Below are positions 9,169-17,734 of a DNA stretch of 64,000 nt, piece by piece. Both the position numbers and the translations under genes were made by a program. Below the pieces are notes generated by a model. That model was not told the origin of the DNA. It saw nothing but the letters and a program-made list of their open reading frames with translations, and made no database searches. Each line of letters begins with the position of its first letter. Position 1 is the stretch's first letter. Origin of the DNA: Gaoshiqia sediminis (GTDB lineage: Bacteria; Bacteroidota; Bacteroidia; Bacteroidales; Prolixibacteraceae); the NCBI RefSeq assembly GCF_025907915.1, contig NZ_JAPAAF010000007.1, forward strand, positions 118,991-182,990, in the 5' to 3' direction.

Positions 9169-9918
9169 GTGAAGAAGATAACATTAAAAGCTTTGGTTGT
9201 TGACGATGAACGGGACGCCCGGGACTTGCTGCGTTATTATTTGGCGAAGAATCCTGGGATTTCGGCTGTCGAAGTGGCTGATTCGGCTGAAACCGCTTTG
9301 ATTAAATACCTGGACTTTGCTCCCGATATTGTGTTCCTGGATATGGTGATGCCTGGTCGCGACGGCGCCAGCCTGATTGAGTTGCTGAAAAAAAAGGATC
9401 CGGAATGCAATGTTGTCATTGTCAGTGCTTATAAAGACTATGCATTGAAAGCTATTGAAAACAACGTTTATGATTTCGTACTGAAGCCGGTCAACCTTTC
9501 CGATATCCGTAAATTAGTAGATAAATACCGGCTGAAAAAAAGCAATAACCTGGATGGAAAGCTGAGTAAAGCCCTCGAAATGTATGCGGATGGGATAAAG
9601 ATTAAAATTTCGTCATCCAACAGCCACATTGTTGTCGATCCGGCTGAAGTTCTTTATTGCGAGGCAACAGGCTCTTACACCATGTTCCACCTGGATAATG
9701 GCAACAAGGAAATCGTGAATACCTACCTGGGACGCATTGCCGAGATATTACCATCTGACCGTTTTTTCAGGCTCTCCCGTTCTTACGTGATTAACCTGGA
9801 CAAGCTAGTGGAAGTTAACCGTGCCGAAAGCTCATGTGTGTTGGTTGGAGATGGGCGCGAAGTAAAACTGGTGGGAGCGCAAAAGCAGATACGTATTTTG
9901 TGTGAACTGGAATTTTAA
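9169..9918 (+). CDS. LytTR-family response regulator (first of a tandem pair)
   Basis: This protein has an N-terminal CheY-like receiver and a C-terminal LytTR DNA-binding domain. The receiver shows the acidic pair (VVDDE), the phospho-acceptor aspartate in DIVFLDMVMPGRDG and the conserved lysine in FVLKPV. The LytTR domain contains the typical FFRLSRSYVINLDKL segment. I chose the GTG at 9169 because it gives a canonical KKITLKALVVDDE start; an in-frame TTG at 9115 would add 18 lysine-rich residues. The next gene, a second LytTR regulator, starts eight bases after the stop. No histidine kinase gene is nearby, so the partner kinase must be encoded elsewhere. The signal and targets are unknown. 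Confidence 0.88.
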   Translation: MKKITLKALVVDDERDARDLLRYYLAKNPGISAVEVADSAETALIKYLDFAPDIVFLDMVMPGRDGASLIELLKKKDPECNVVIVSAYKDYALKAIENNVYDFVLKPVNLSDIRKLVDKYRLKKSNNLDGKLSKALEMYADGIKIKISSSNSHIVVDPAEVLYCEATGSYTMFHLDNGNKEIVNTYLGRIAEILPSDRFFRLSRSYVINLDKLVEVNRAESSCVLVGDGREVKLVGAQKQIRILCELEF

Positions 9919-9926
9919 TCGAGAAA

Positions 9927-10691
9927 ATGATCGACAGAAAGATAACTGCTATTATTATTGATGATGACAAGGAAGCGCTTTCCTTGTTGGAAATTTATCT
10001 GCAGGCGTTTCATGAAGTGGAGGTGATCGAATCAATCACCAATCCGAAAAAGGGAATCAGGCTGCTGAAAAGGACTGTGCCGGGCATCGTCTTTCTGGAT
10101 ATCGATATGCCCGAACTCGACGGGCTGGAAGTTGCCCAGGTGATCAAAGACCACGGTTTGGGAACCGAAATCGTGTTTACAACAGCACACGTTCAATATG
10201 CCTATCATGCGCTGGGGGTCGAACCGCTGGGCTATCTGGTAAAACCTTTTGGCCCGGAAGAACTTATCTCGGTAATCAACCGGTACCACGCCAAGAAACA
10301 GCGGAAAGAACTGGAGCGTCGCATGGAACTTTTTATGCAGTCGAACAAAGCGATCCCGAAAGTGAAACTGGCCACCCGTACCGGCATCATATTTGTCAAT
10401 CCGGAAGACATTATGTTGATGCACACCGAAGCTGCTTATTGTCGGATTTTTTTGAAAGATGGTCGTGAAGAGTTGATCATGATGAATATTTACAAGGTGG
10501 TTGATTTGATCGATTATTCGAATATTGTAAGGGCAAACCGATCGGCATTTATCAACCTGCAATATTTAAGGAAGATCGAGAAAAAATCAAAAATCTGCAC
10601 CCTCCAATATCGAAATCTGACTTTTGAGGAGCCTATCAGTCGCGCCGGAATCGCATTTTTTGAGAAATTGAATTGCTTTCCCATCACCTAA
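9927..10691 (+). CDS. LytTR-family response regulator (second of a tandem pair)
   Basis: This 254-residue receiver-LytTR protein has the same architecture as its upstream neighbour but is clearly divergent from it. Receiver landmarks are IIDDDKE near the N-terminus, the phospho-acceptor aspartate in GIVFLDIDMPELDG and the lysine in YLVKPF. The LytTR part includes IVRANRSAFINLQYL. It begins eight bases after the first regulator, so the two are very likely co-transcribed. Such LytTR regulators usually pair with LytS/YehU-type membrane kinases, none of which is visible here. Two regulators in one transcript may answer different kinases or act in series; the sequence does not decide this. Confidence 0.88.
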   Translation: MIDRKITAIIIDDDKEALSLLEIYLQAFHEVEVIESITNPKKGIRLLKRTVPGIVFLDIDMPELDGLEVAQVIKDHGLGTEIVFTTAHVQYAYHALGVEPLGYLVKPFGPEELISVINRYHAKKQRKELERRMELFMQSNKAIPKVKLATRTGIIFVNPEDIMLMHTEAAYCRIFLKDGREELIMMNIYKVVDLIDYSNIVRANRSAFINLQYLRKIEKKSKICTLQYRNLTFEEPISRAGIAFFEKLNCFPIT

Positions 10692-10772
10692 CGAAGAGCA
10701 GTGAGCTGTTTAATGCCGCGTTTTTGTGGCTTTCCGGTAGATGCTGCTATAAAAATAATAAATCGTTGGTTA

Positions 10773-11624
10773 TTAGATTTTCCGGATGATTTCGGCAATT
10801 TCTTCCATGAGCCATTGTGGCGTTGAGGTTGCCCCGCTAATCCCGACACTGTTATGGCCAGTAAACCAGTTGGTGTCCAATTCTTCTTTGCCGGAAATAA
10901 AATAACTGTTGGGATTTGCCTGTTGGCAAACAGCGAAAAGAAGTTTGGCATTGGAACTTTTTCTTCCACCCACGAAAATCATCACGTCGTGTCCGGCAGC
11001 AAAGATTTTTAATCGGGGCACCCGGTTGGCTACCTGGCGGCAAATCGTATCCTTAATGTCGGTTGGCGCCTGTGCCCGTTCCTGTATTTTCGCCGACAAC
11101 CGGTGAAAATCATCCAGCGGCTTGGTGGTTTGTGAAAACATGACCAACGGCTTTTGTGGATCGATCTGCTCCAGGTCGGCTTCGTTCTCAACCAAAATTG
11201 CCCGGTTGCCGGTTTGGCCAAGGAGCCCTTTCACTTCGGCATGGCCTTTTTTCCCAAAGATGATCACCTGCCCCTGTTGTTGCTGCATGTCTTCATGGGC
11301 CCTTCTTACCCGTTGCTGTAGTTTCAGCACCACCGGACAAGTGGCGTCAATCAGCTCAATGTTGTTTTCGCGGGCATATTCGTAGGTTGAAGGTGGTTCG
11401 CCGTGGGTACGCAAGAGTACTTTGCAGTCTTTCAGGGTGAAATATTTTTTGTGGTCGATGGTAATCAGGCCGAGGGTTTCGAGCCGCGATACTTCCATCC
11501 CGTTGTGGACAATATCGCCCAAACAGTATAGTTTATCGTTGGACTGCAGTGCTTCTTCCGCCTTGCTGACGGCATTCACCACCCCAAAACAAAATCCTGA
11601 TTTTTGATCTATTTCTACTTTCAT
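10773..11624 (-). CDS. ispH: 4-hydroxy-3-methylbut-2-enyl diphosphate reductase
   Basis: IspH makes IPP and DMAPP from HMBPP in the last step of the non-mevalonate isoprenoid pathway, using a 4Fe-4S cluster. The 283-residue sequence has the three cluster cysteines at residues 12 (GFCFGV), 96 (DATCPVV) and 195 (DTICRQVANR). Conserved substrate-binding histidines are at residues 40, 74 and 128, and the C-terminal SGATSTPQW segment is present. It lies 69 bases downstream of lipA on the same strand, so the two iron-sulfur enzymes could share a transcript. It converges with the LytTR genes, with no clear terminator between them. Confidence 0.95.
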   Translation of the reverse strand: MKVEIDQKSGFCFGVVNAVSKAEEALQSNDKLYCLGDIVHNGMEVSRLETLGLITIDHKKYFTLKDCKVLLRTHGEPPSTYEYARENNIELIDATCPVVLKLQQRVRRAHEDMQQQQGQVIIFGKKGHAEVKGLLGQTGNRAILVENEADLEQIDPQKPLVMFSQTTKPLDDFHRLSAKIQERAQAPTDIKDTICRQVANRVPRLKIFAAGHDVMIFVGGRKSSNAKLLFAVCQQANPNSYFISGKEELDTNWFTGHNSVGISGATSTPQWLMEEIAEIIRKI

Positions 11625-11693
11625 GTCTTCCTGTTTTAAGTCCCGGGTTGTTTTGCCGGTTACTTTTTCCCACCCGTTGTTTGTCTGCTCAGA

Positions 11694-12557
11694 TTACGCC
11701 TCCACATGCTGCTCTGCACGGTACGACGAGCGTACCAGTGGACTGCTTTCCACAAAAGAAAAGCCTTTTTCGAGACCAATTTTTCGGCATTTTTCAAATT
11801 GCTCCGGCGTTACGTATTCATACACCGGAATGTGTGATACGGTTGGCGCCAGGTATTGGCCGATAGTCATTACCTTGCACCCGGCAGCCAGCAGGTCGTC
11901 CATGGTTTGCAATACTTCGGCTTCGGTTTCTCCCAGTCCAAGCATGATGCCCGATTTGGCAACCAGCCCCGTTTCTGCAATAGCTGAAATTACGTCCAGG
12001 CTGCGGCGGTATTTGGCGGCACTGCGGATTTGTGGCGTGAGCCGCTCCACCGTTTCCAGGTTGTGCGAAATAACGTTTGGTTTTGCGGCTGCTACCTGTA
12101 CAATCAGTTCTTTGCGGCCCTGGAAATCCGGTATTAGCACTTCCAGCCGGGTGTCGGGATTCAGTTGTTTTACCTGGCGGATGGTTTCGGCCCAAATGGC
12201 GGCCCCCAAATCGGGCAAATCGTCGCGGTCAACCGAGGTGATGACGGCATGTTTCACCTGCATAATCCGGATGGACTCGGCCACACGCGCAGGTTCCAGC
12301 GGATCGGGAGGAAGTGGCCTGCCGGTTTTCACCCCGCAAAACTTACAGTTGCGGGTGCAAATTTCGCCCAATATCATGAAGGTGGCCGTTCCCCGGTTCC
12401 AGCATTCGCCAATGTTTGGGCAGTTACCGCTCGTGCAAATCGTGTGCAGGCCATGCTTGCTGACCAGGTTTTTCACCTTCGAGTAACTTTCACCTTTTGG
12501 AAGCTGCATTTTCATCCATCGCGGCAGGCGTGGCCGCGGCTGCAATTCGTCGCTCAT
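11694..12557 (-). CDS. lipA: Lipoyl synthase (radical SAM)
   Basis: LipA inserts two sulfurs into octanoyl groups on lipoyl domains such as those of the 2-oxoacid dehydrogenase E2 encoded later in this window. The 287-residue sequence holds both cluster motifs: the auxiliary-cluster cysteines in CTSGNCPNIGEC and the radical-SAM CTRNCKFC. The C-terminal RSSYRAE segment supplies the serine ligand of the auxiliary cluster. Length is standard for the enzyme. A TAnnTTTG-type box lies just upstream on the minus strand, and ispH follows downstream. Nothing suggests an atypical function. Confidence 0.96.
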   Translation of the reverse strand: MSDELQPRPRLPRWMKMQLPKGESYSKVKNLVSKHGLHTICTSGNCPNIGECWNRGTATFMILGEICTRNCKFCGVKTGRPLPPDPLEPARVAESIRIMQVKHAVITSVDRDDLPDLGAAIWAETIRQVKQLNPDTRLEVLIPDFQGRKELIVQVAAAKPNVISHNLETVERLTPQIRSAAKYRRSLDVISAIAETGLVAKSGIMLGLGETEAEVLQTMDDLLAAGCKVMTIGQYLAPTVSHIPVYEYVTPEQFEKCRKIGLEKGFSFVESSPLVRSSYRAEQHVEA

Positions 12558-12577
12558 GCTAATCAGAAATTTTGCAC

Positions 12578-12585
12578 CAAAATTA
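12578..12585 (-). promoter_or_regulatory. -7 promoter box (TAATTTTG) upstream of lipA
   Basis: It matches TAnnTTTG on the minus strand and ends 20 bases upstream of the lipA ATG. No strong -33 element is visible. Confidence 0.4.
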
Positions 12586-12681
12586 ACCGAATTATTTGAA
12601 ATGAAAATTTGATGGCTTGTGCAAGCGCGTTTGATTGATGAATATTCCCCGGCGTTTTAATCATTTAGCTGAATGGATTGC

Positions 12682-12689
12682 TATTTTTG
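12682..12689 (+). promoter_or_regulatory. -7 promoter box (TATTTTTG) immediately before the TPR gene start
   Basis: It matches TAnnTTTG and ends only six bases before the ATG at 12696. If used, transcription would begin about at the start codon, giving a leaderless mRNA. Confidence 0.4.
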
Positions 12690-12695
12690 CAGGTA

Positions 12696-14579
12696 ATGAT
12701 CACGAAAAGGAAACAATGGCTTTTTTGTTTGGGGCTCCTGCTCATGTTGCTGTTCGCCTTGGTGGCGCCGGCCCAGCAGCTCCTGCCTGACACGGACAAG
12801 TTGCAATTGGCCAACCGTTACTATCAAAGTAAAACCTACGACAAGGCGGCGGTGCTTTACCGCGAACTTTATGAAACCACCGGGAGTCAGTATTATTTTG
12901 AGATTTACCTTACCTGCCTGATTGAGAACGGTGATTTTGAAATGGCTGAAAAAGAAATCAAAGGTGAGTTGCGCCAAAGGGATCAGGAGGCTTCGTTGTA
13001 TGTGCAATGGGCATTCCTATTGAAAAGGCAGAATAAGGTGGAGGAGGGCGATGCCATGCTTGATCGTGCCATTCAGTCCGTCATGCCTGATAAAACCGAT
13101 TACCTGCGCCTGGGCAACAGCATGATTGGCCGGGGTGAATATACGTTTGCCGAGAAGCTTTACCGCGATGGCAGTCGGAAACTGCCCGGCGAAAACTTCC
13201 ATTATGAATTGGGACGGATATATCTATACCAACGCGATTACTTGAAAATGTTTGATGAATATTTGCAGATGATCCGCAGGGATGAAACGGCCTTGGTGCG
13301 CGTGGAGAGTGCACTCCAATCTGCCTTTCGCATGGATGTGGACCAATCACTGCAAGGGCTGCTCCGAACCCAGTTGCTAAAGCGCATGCAAAAGGAACCC
13401 GATGTGCTGGTTTATAACCGGGTGCTTATTTGGTTGTTTTTGCAGGAACAGGATTTTTCGAATGCGCTGCGGCAGCAGCTTGCACTCGACCGCCGGACCG
13501 GGCAGGAGGAGCGCCAGTTGCTGGAGCTTGCCCGGATTGCAGGTCGGAATGGCGCTTTTAGCCAGGCGCTGCAAGCGTATGACTATTTGATTGCGAAAGG
13601 TGGGAAAGCCGCCTCGTATAAAAATGCCTGGCTGGAGCGGATGAACCTGTTATATCACCAATTTATTATGAACCAGTCAGCCGATCAATCACCCGAAAGT
13701 GTGGAAACCCAGTTCGAACAAACACTGAACTTGCTGGAATATTCGGCTGCAACTTATCAGTTGATACGGAATTACGGGCATTTGCTGGCTTTTTATTCCG
13801 CGAAACCGGAACAGGCCGTTTCCTTACTGCAAAAAAGGATTGAACTTCCCGGTCTGTCTCGCGTTCAGCAGGATGAACTGAAAGCGGAACTGGCCGACAT
13901 TCAGGTGTTTTTGGGCGATATGTGGGAAGCTGTTTTGTTGTATTCACAGGTCATCGAAAACAATAAAACCAATGAGCTGGGTGACGAGGCCAAACTGAAA
14001 AAAGCAAAGTTGGCCTATTATATGGGCGACTTGAAATGGGCAAAGGCACAATTGGATGTCATCAAAGCAAGCACGTCGAAATTGGTAGCCAACGACGCGC
14101 TTGAGCTTTCCCTTTTTATCGGCAATAATATCAACCTGGACACCACGATGGTTCCGGTATCCCGGTTTGCACGGGCCGATTTGTTCAGCTTTCGCAACCA
14201 AAAGGAGAAAGCCTGGGCCGTGCTCGACTCCATCGAAACCGATTTCCCTTACCATTCGCTGATCGATGATATTTATTTCAGGAAAGCCAATTTGCTGGCT
14301 GCCAAAGGCGATTATGAACAGGCGGCGGAATATCTCGAAAAGATTGTTTCCAATTTTCCTTTCGACTTGTTGGGCGACGATGCCATGTACCAACTGGCCG
14401 GAATCTATCATCAACACTTGGGGCAGCCAGATAAAGCGCGTGAACTGTACAAAAATATCCTATCGCAGTATCCCGGAAGTATTTATGTGAGTGAGGCCCG
14501 AAAAAAGTACCGTGAACTTCGCGGCGATTTTTCTGGAGATAATGAGACTGAATTTTTTAACGGAAGAGATGTCAACTAG
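12696..14579 (+). CDS. Exported tetratricopeptide-repeat protein
   Basis: The 627-residue protein starts with a signal peptide (a hydrophobic stretch at about residues 7-25 ending LVAPAQQ) and continues as helical TPR-like repeats to the end. Examples are ANRYYQSKTYDKAAVLYREL near residue 38 and the C-terminal repeats around AAKGDYEQAAEYLEKI and QPDKARELYKNIL. It probably acts as a periplasmic or membrane-associated scaffold, but its partner is unknown. I preferred the ATG at 12696 to an upstream TTG at 12678 because the earlier start would overlap the -7 box. The stop codon abuts the ATG of the following permease, so the two are likely translationally coupled. Confidence 0.85.
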   Translation: MITKRKQWLFCLGLLLMLLFALVAPAQQLLPDTDKLQLANRYYQSKTYDKAAVLYRELYETTGSQYYFEIYLTCLIENGDFEMAEKEIKGELRQRDQEASLYVQWAFLLKRQNKVEEGDAMLDRAIQSVMPDKTDYLRLGNSMIGRGEYTFAEKLYRDGSRKLPGENFHYELGRIYLYQRDYLKMFDEYLQMIRRDETALVRVESALQSAFRMDVDQSLQGLLRTQLLKRMQKEPDVLVYNRVLIWLFLQEQDFSNALRQQLALDRRTGQEERQLLELARIAGRNGAFSQALQAYDYLIAKGGKAASYKNAWLERMNLLYHQFIMNQSADQSPESVETQFEQTLNLLEYSAATYQLIRNYGHLLAFYSAKPEQAVSLLQKRIELPGLSRVQQDELKAELADIQVFLGDMWEAVLLYSQVIENNKTNELGDEAKLKKAKLAYYMGDLKWAKAQLDVIKASTSKLVANDALELSLFIGNNINLDTTMVPVSRFARADLFSFRNQKEKAWAVLDSIETDFPYHSLIDDIYFRKANLLAAKGDYEQAAEYLEKIVSNFPFDLLGDDAMYQLAGIYHQHLGQPDKARELYKNILSQYPGSIYVSEARKKYRELRGDFSGDNETEFFNGRDVN

Positions 14580-15488
14580 ATGAAGAATCAGAAAACGGCC
14601 ATCATGCTGGCCTTGCTTGCTGTGTTGTTGTGGTCGTCAGTGGCTGCGAGCTTTAAGATTGCCTTGCGGGGATTAAGCCCTTTTCAACTGATTTTTATTT
14701 CAGCTTTGGTATCGCAGGTCTTCTTCTTTTTGGTTTTGGTAGTCCGGGGGAAGCTCCGTCCGCTGTTTTCGATGCAGGTAAACCAGTTCGTCCAATCGGC
14801 CATGCAGGGTTTTCTGAATCCGTTTTTGTATTATCTGATTTTGTTCGAAGCCTACTCCTTAAACCCTGCGCAGGTTACGCAGGCGCTGAACATGGTTTGG
14901 CCCATTACCCTGGCGTTGTTGTCGGTGCCGCTGCTGGGACAAAAAGTTAGTTGGCGTAACCTGTGGGCTATTTTACTCAGCTTTGCGGGTGTGGTTTTTA
15001 TTTCGGCCCAGGGCAGCCTGGATGGTTTTGAAAAGACCAATACCACCGGCGCCGTTCTTGCTCTTTCCAGCAGCATCATTTGGTCGCTTTACTGGATCCT
15101 CAGCACCAAAGATAAGCGCGACAAGCTGTTTGTGCTGTTCTGGAATTTCGCCTTTGGATTGTTCTATTTGTTGATTTACAGCTTGTTTTGTAGTGAGGCG
15201 GTGTTCGATTTTCAATTTGACCGGTATTTTGGAGCGGCCGTTTATGTGGGCATGTTCGAGTTGGGCATCACCTATATTGTTTGGATTTATGCGCTGCACA
15301 AAAGCGAAAACAACGCCGTTACCGGAAATTTCATTTTCCTGACACCTTTTTTGTCGTTGGTATTCATCTATTTCATTCTGAATGAAACCATTTACGCGAC
15401 CACCTTTATTGGATTAAGTTTTATACTTTTAGGCATATTTATTCAGCAACTGAACCGGAAACCGGGAAAATTGAGTTCTCTTTCATGA
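14580..15488 (+). CDS. EamA/DMT-family membrane transporter
   Basis: The 302-residue protein has about ten hydrophobic segments in two EamA-type halves. Family features include the N-terminal LLAVLLWSSVAASFKIALRG segment, the NPFLYYLILFEAYSLNPAQV stretch in the first half, and a C-terminal FLTPFLSLVFIYFIL segment. DMT permeases export or import small metabolites such as amino acids or nucleotide derivatives; the substrate cannot be predicted. Its ATG directly follows the stop of the TPR gene, and ruvC begins 63 bases downstream, suggesting a three-gene transcript of unrelated functions. Confidence 0.88.
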   Translation: MKNQKTAIMLALLAVLLWSSVAASFKIALRGLSPFQLIFISALVSQVFFFLVLVVRGKLRPLFSMQVNQFVQSAMQGFLNPFLYYLILFEAYSLNPAQVTQALNMVWPITLALLSVPLLGQKVSWRNLWAILLSFAGVVFISAQGSLDGFEKTNTTGAVLALSSSIIWSLYWILSTKDKRDKLFVLFWNFAFGLFYLLIYSLFCSEAVFDFQFDRYFGAAVYVGMFELGITYIVWIYALHKSENNAVTGNFIFLTPFLSLVFIYFILNETIYATTFIGLSFILLGIFIQQLNRKPGKLSSLS

Positions 15489-15551
15489 ATGAGAGCGTTT
15501 TTTTCGGGGCATTTTTGTATTGATTTCGGTCGGCTAATTTTAAAGACAAAC

Positions 15552-16106
15552 ATGGCATTGGAAGGGAAACGCATTTTAGGAATTGACCCCGGAACGGTGG
15601 TAATGGGCTACGGATTGATTGAGATTGTGAACAACAAACCGGTTATCCTGCAGGTTGGTGTCGTGAAAACAGCTGGTTTCAACAACCATTATCTACGGTT
15701 GAAACACATTTTCAACCGTACCCAAGCACTGATCGAAGAGTATTTGCCTGATGAACTGGCCATCGAATCACCCTTCTACGGGAAAGATATCCAAGCTATG
15801 CTGAAGTTGGGACGGGCACAGGGCATTGTGATGGGGCTGGCTTTGAGTCGCGACATTCCTGTATTTGAATACGCCCCGTTGAAAGTGAAGCAGGCTATTA
15901 CCGGAATGGGGCGAGCCGCCAAGGAGCAGGTGGCTTATTTCCTGAAAAATATGCTGAAGGTTGACAACTTGCCGCCTGAGCTGGATGCTACCGACGCTGT
16001 TGCTGTTGCCGTTTGCCATTACCTGCAACTGAAAAATCCGGTGGGTAAGGGTGAATTTAAAAATTGGGGCGACTTTGTTAAAAAAAATCCCGGACGGGTG
16101 AAATGA
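15552..16106 (+). CDS. ruvC: Crossover junction endodeoxyribonuclease RuvC
   Basis: RuvC resolves Holliday junctions with RuvAB in homologous recombination. From the ATG at 15552 the protein has 184 residues, near the usual length. The four acidic catalytic residues are visible: Asp in GIDPGT near residue 11, Glu in AIESPFYGK, and two Asp in ELDATDAVAVAVCH. An in-frame ATG at 15489 would add 21 residues that precede the conserved start and are unlikely to be translated. It converges with the HIT gene across a hairpin terminator. Confidence 0.95.
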   Translation: MALEGKRILGIDPGTVVMGYGLIEIVNNKPVILQVGVVKTAGFNNHYLRLKHIFNRTQALIEEYLPDELAIESPFYGKDIQAMLKLGRAQGIVMGLALSRDIPVFEYAPLKVKQAITGMGRAAKEQVAYFLKNMLKVDNLPPELDATDAVAVAVCHYLQLKNPVGKGEFKNWGDFVKKNPGRVK

Positions 16107-16156
16107 TTTTCTTTTAGGGCTTTGGTTAATCGGTAATTGTGAATTGGTGGAAAATG

Positions 16157-16188
16157 AAAAACCACCGGCGCGGGGCCGATGGTTTTTG
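16157..16188. terminator. Hairpin terminator between ruvC and the HIT gene
   Basis: An inverted repeat of about 12 bp with one mismatch (AAAACCACCGG against CCGATGGTTTTT) and a GC loop has an A-run on one side and a T-run on the other. It can serve both converging genes. Confidence 0.75.
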
Positions 16189-16213
16189 AAATTCTTTGGG
16201 TTGAGTTGAATGC

Positions 16214-16612
16214 TTACAACTCAATTTGCTGAGCAATTTTCTTGGTTATTTCGGCAAACTCTTCAGGCGAAAATTTTTTCTTGTCGGAAAAATTCAACAA
16301 ATCGGCTTCGGTTTGCATGGGCACCAAATGAATGTGAGCATGAGGTACTTCCAAACCCAACACCATGACGCCAACTTTTTGGCAGGGGATGGCTTTTTTG
16401 ATTCCTGCGGCCACTTTCTTTGCAAATTGTTGCAGTCCCAGGTAAGTTTCGTCATCCAGGTCGAACAGGTAATCCACTTCTTTTTTGGGGATGACCAGCG
16501 TGTGCCCTTTGGCTACCGGGAAGATATCCAGGAAGGCCAGGTAATTTTCATCCTCGGCTACTTTGTAGGCGGAAATTTCTCCGTTGACGATTTTTGTGAA
16601 AATGCTTGCCAT
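16214..16612 (-). CDS. HIT-family (histidine triad) hydrolase
   Basis: The 132-residue protein carries the histidine triad HAHIHLVPM near residues 97-105 and the typical N-terminal SIFTKIVNGEIS and FLDIFPVAKGHTLVIPKKE segments. HIT proteins of the HINT branch hydrolyse adenosine phosphoramidates and related nucleotides. I chose the ATG at 16612, since it gives the canonical MASIFTKI start; an upstream extension would run into greA. It follows greA by only four bases on the same strand, so the two are co-transcribed. The natural substrate is unknown. Confidence 0.93.
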   Translation of the reverse strand: MASIFTKIVNGEISAYKVAEDENYLAFLDIFPVAKGHTLVIPKKEVDYLFDLDDETYLGLQQFAKKVAAGIKKAIPCQKVGVMVLGLEVPHAHIHLVPMQTEADLLNFSDKKKFSPEEFAEITKKIAQQIEL

Positions 16613-16616
16613 ATCC

Positions 16617-17090
16617 TTACAGCGAAATGTCAATAATTTCAAAAGGAATGATTCCCGACGGGACTTTGATGTCCACCACATCGCCCACTTTCTTGCCAAT
16701 CAAACCTTTGGCAATGGGGGTTTCAATAGAGATTTTTCCCGACTTTAAATCGGCCTCATGCTCCGAAACAATGGTATATTGCATGGTTGCATTGTTCTTT
16801 CTGTTTTTGATGGTCACTTTGTTCATGATCTGGACACTGTTGGTGTCGATCTTCGACTCATCAATGATCCGGGCATTGGCAATTTTTCCACGGAGCACGG
16901 CAATTTTGGCTTCCAACATGCCTTGGGCATCTTTGGCCGCATCGTATTCGGCGTTTTCCGAGATATCGCCTTTTTCAATGGCTTCCCCAATTTGCTTCGA
17001 AATTGCGGGACGTTCCACGTTCATCATGTATTCCAGTTCTTCTTTCAGTTTATTCAAACCTTCCTGGGTAATATAGGTCACTTTTCCCAT
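16617..17090 (-). CDS. greA: Transcription elongation factor GreA
   Basis: GreA rescues backtracked RNA polymerase by stimulating transcript cleavage. The 157-residue sequence has the N-terminal coiled coil (YITQEGLNKLKEELEYM) with acidic residues at its tip in GDISENAEYDAAKDAQG, and the C-terminal FKBP-like domain ending SPIAKGLIGK-like (here TPIAKGLIGKKVGD). It is full length. The HIT gene follows after four bases. The roughly 160 bases upstream contain no gene and no clear consensus promoter. Confidence 0.96.
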   Translation of the reverse strand: MGKVTYITQEGLNKLKEELEYMMNVERPAISKQIGEAIEKGDISENAEYDAAKDAQGMLEAKIAVLRGKIANARIIDESKIDTNSVQIMNKVTIKNRKNNATMQYTIVSEHEADLKSGKISIETPIAKGLIGKKVGDVVDIKVPSGIIPFEIIDISL

Positions 17091-17250
17091 ATCATTTAAA
17101 CTTTTTATTGTGATTGTGTATGGCTACATATAAACAAAAAAGAATTCCGGCGAGCGGAACTCTTTAGCTTCACAAAGCTATATAAAATATTTGATTTTTG
17201 CGAATCCTATGTTTTTAAAAAGGATTTAAGCGGTTGTCTATGAAAATGTT

Positions 17251-17664
17251 CTAGTATTTTCGCTGGAGGATTTCGGAGTAGATCACCGCTTTTTTCAGCG
17301 AAAAATCCTTTCGGATCGGGTTGTTTTTGGCTTGGCTTCCAGCCAGTGTGGTTTCGATCACCTGAGCAGGTGTTTTCTTAACAGGTTTCACCGGCTTTTT
17401 CCTGATTTCTTCGCGTATCAGCGGCTGGTACCCCATGGGTTTTGGTGGCTCTGGCTTACTAAACGGCTTAACAACCGGTTTGACGATGGGTTTCTCGTCA
17501 GTGAAGAAGTCGTCGTCGAAAAGCTGTTCAAATACCGATGGCCGTGGGGCAATGGTGTCTTCTTCGTCCATCATCTGTTCGGCTGCTTTCTTTTTCTTGC
17601 TTTGGTTGTAAGCTCCGATGATCGACAGCACAATGGCCAGTAATATAAAGATATAATCTTCCAT
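17251..17664 (-). CDS. Small membrane-anchored hypothetical protein
   Basis: I do not recognise a family. The 137-residue protein has one N-terminal hydrophobic helix (about residues 4-18), followed at once by a basic cluster (QSKKKKAA), then an acidic patch and a proline/lysine-rich linker (about residues 60-100), and a short C-terminal segment. This fits a single-pass membrane protein with its tail in the cytoplasm. I chose the ATG at 17664 because the helix then begins near residue 4; the frame remains open upstream. It is divergent from the Rieske-like lipoprotein gene. Confidence 0.65.
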   Translation of the reverse strand: MEDYIFILLAIVLSIIGAYNQSKKKKAAEQMMDEEDTIAPRPSVFEQLFDDDFFTDEKPIVKPVVKPFSKPEPPKPMGYQPLIREEIRKKPVKPVKKTPAQVIETTLAGSQAKNNPIRKDFSLKKAVIYSEILQRKY

Positions 17665-17670
17665 TTTGGT

Positions 17671-17678
17671 TATTTTTG
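17671..17678 (+). promoter_or_regulatory. Possible -7 promoter box (TATTTTTG) for the Rieske-like gene
   Basis: It matches TAnnTTTG in the 70-base divergent gap, about 57 bases before the plus-strand start. No clear -33 element. Confidence 0.3.
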
Positions 17679-17734
17679 TATCCGGATATACTATTTGTTG
17701 TTGATTTGGGTTTTGTCTGATAAAGGTATAAAAA

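Noticed and set aside
11623..12486. 287-residue plus-strand open frame
   Set aside because: Antisense to lipA, whose motifs are complete; Ser-rich shadow.
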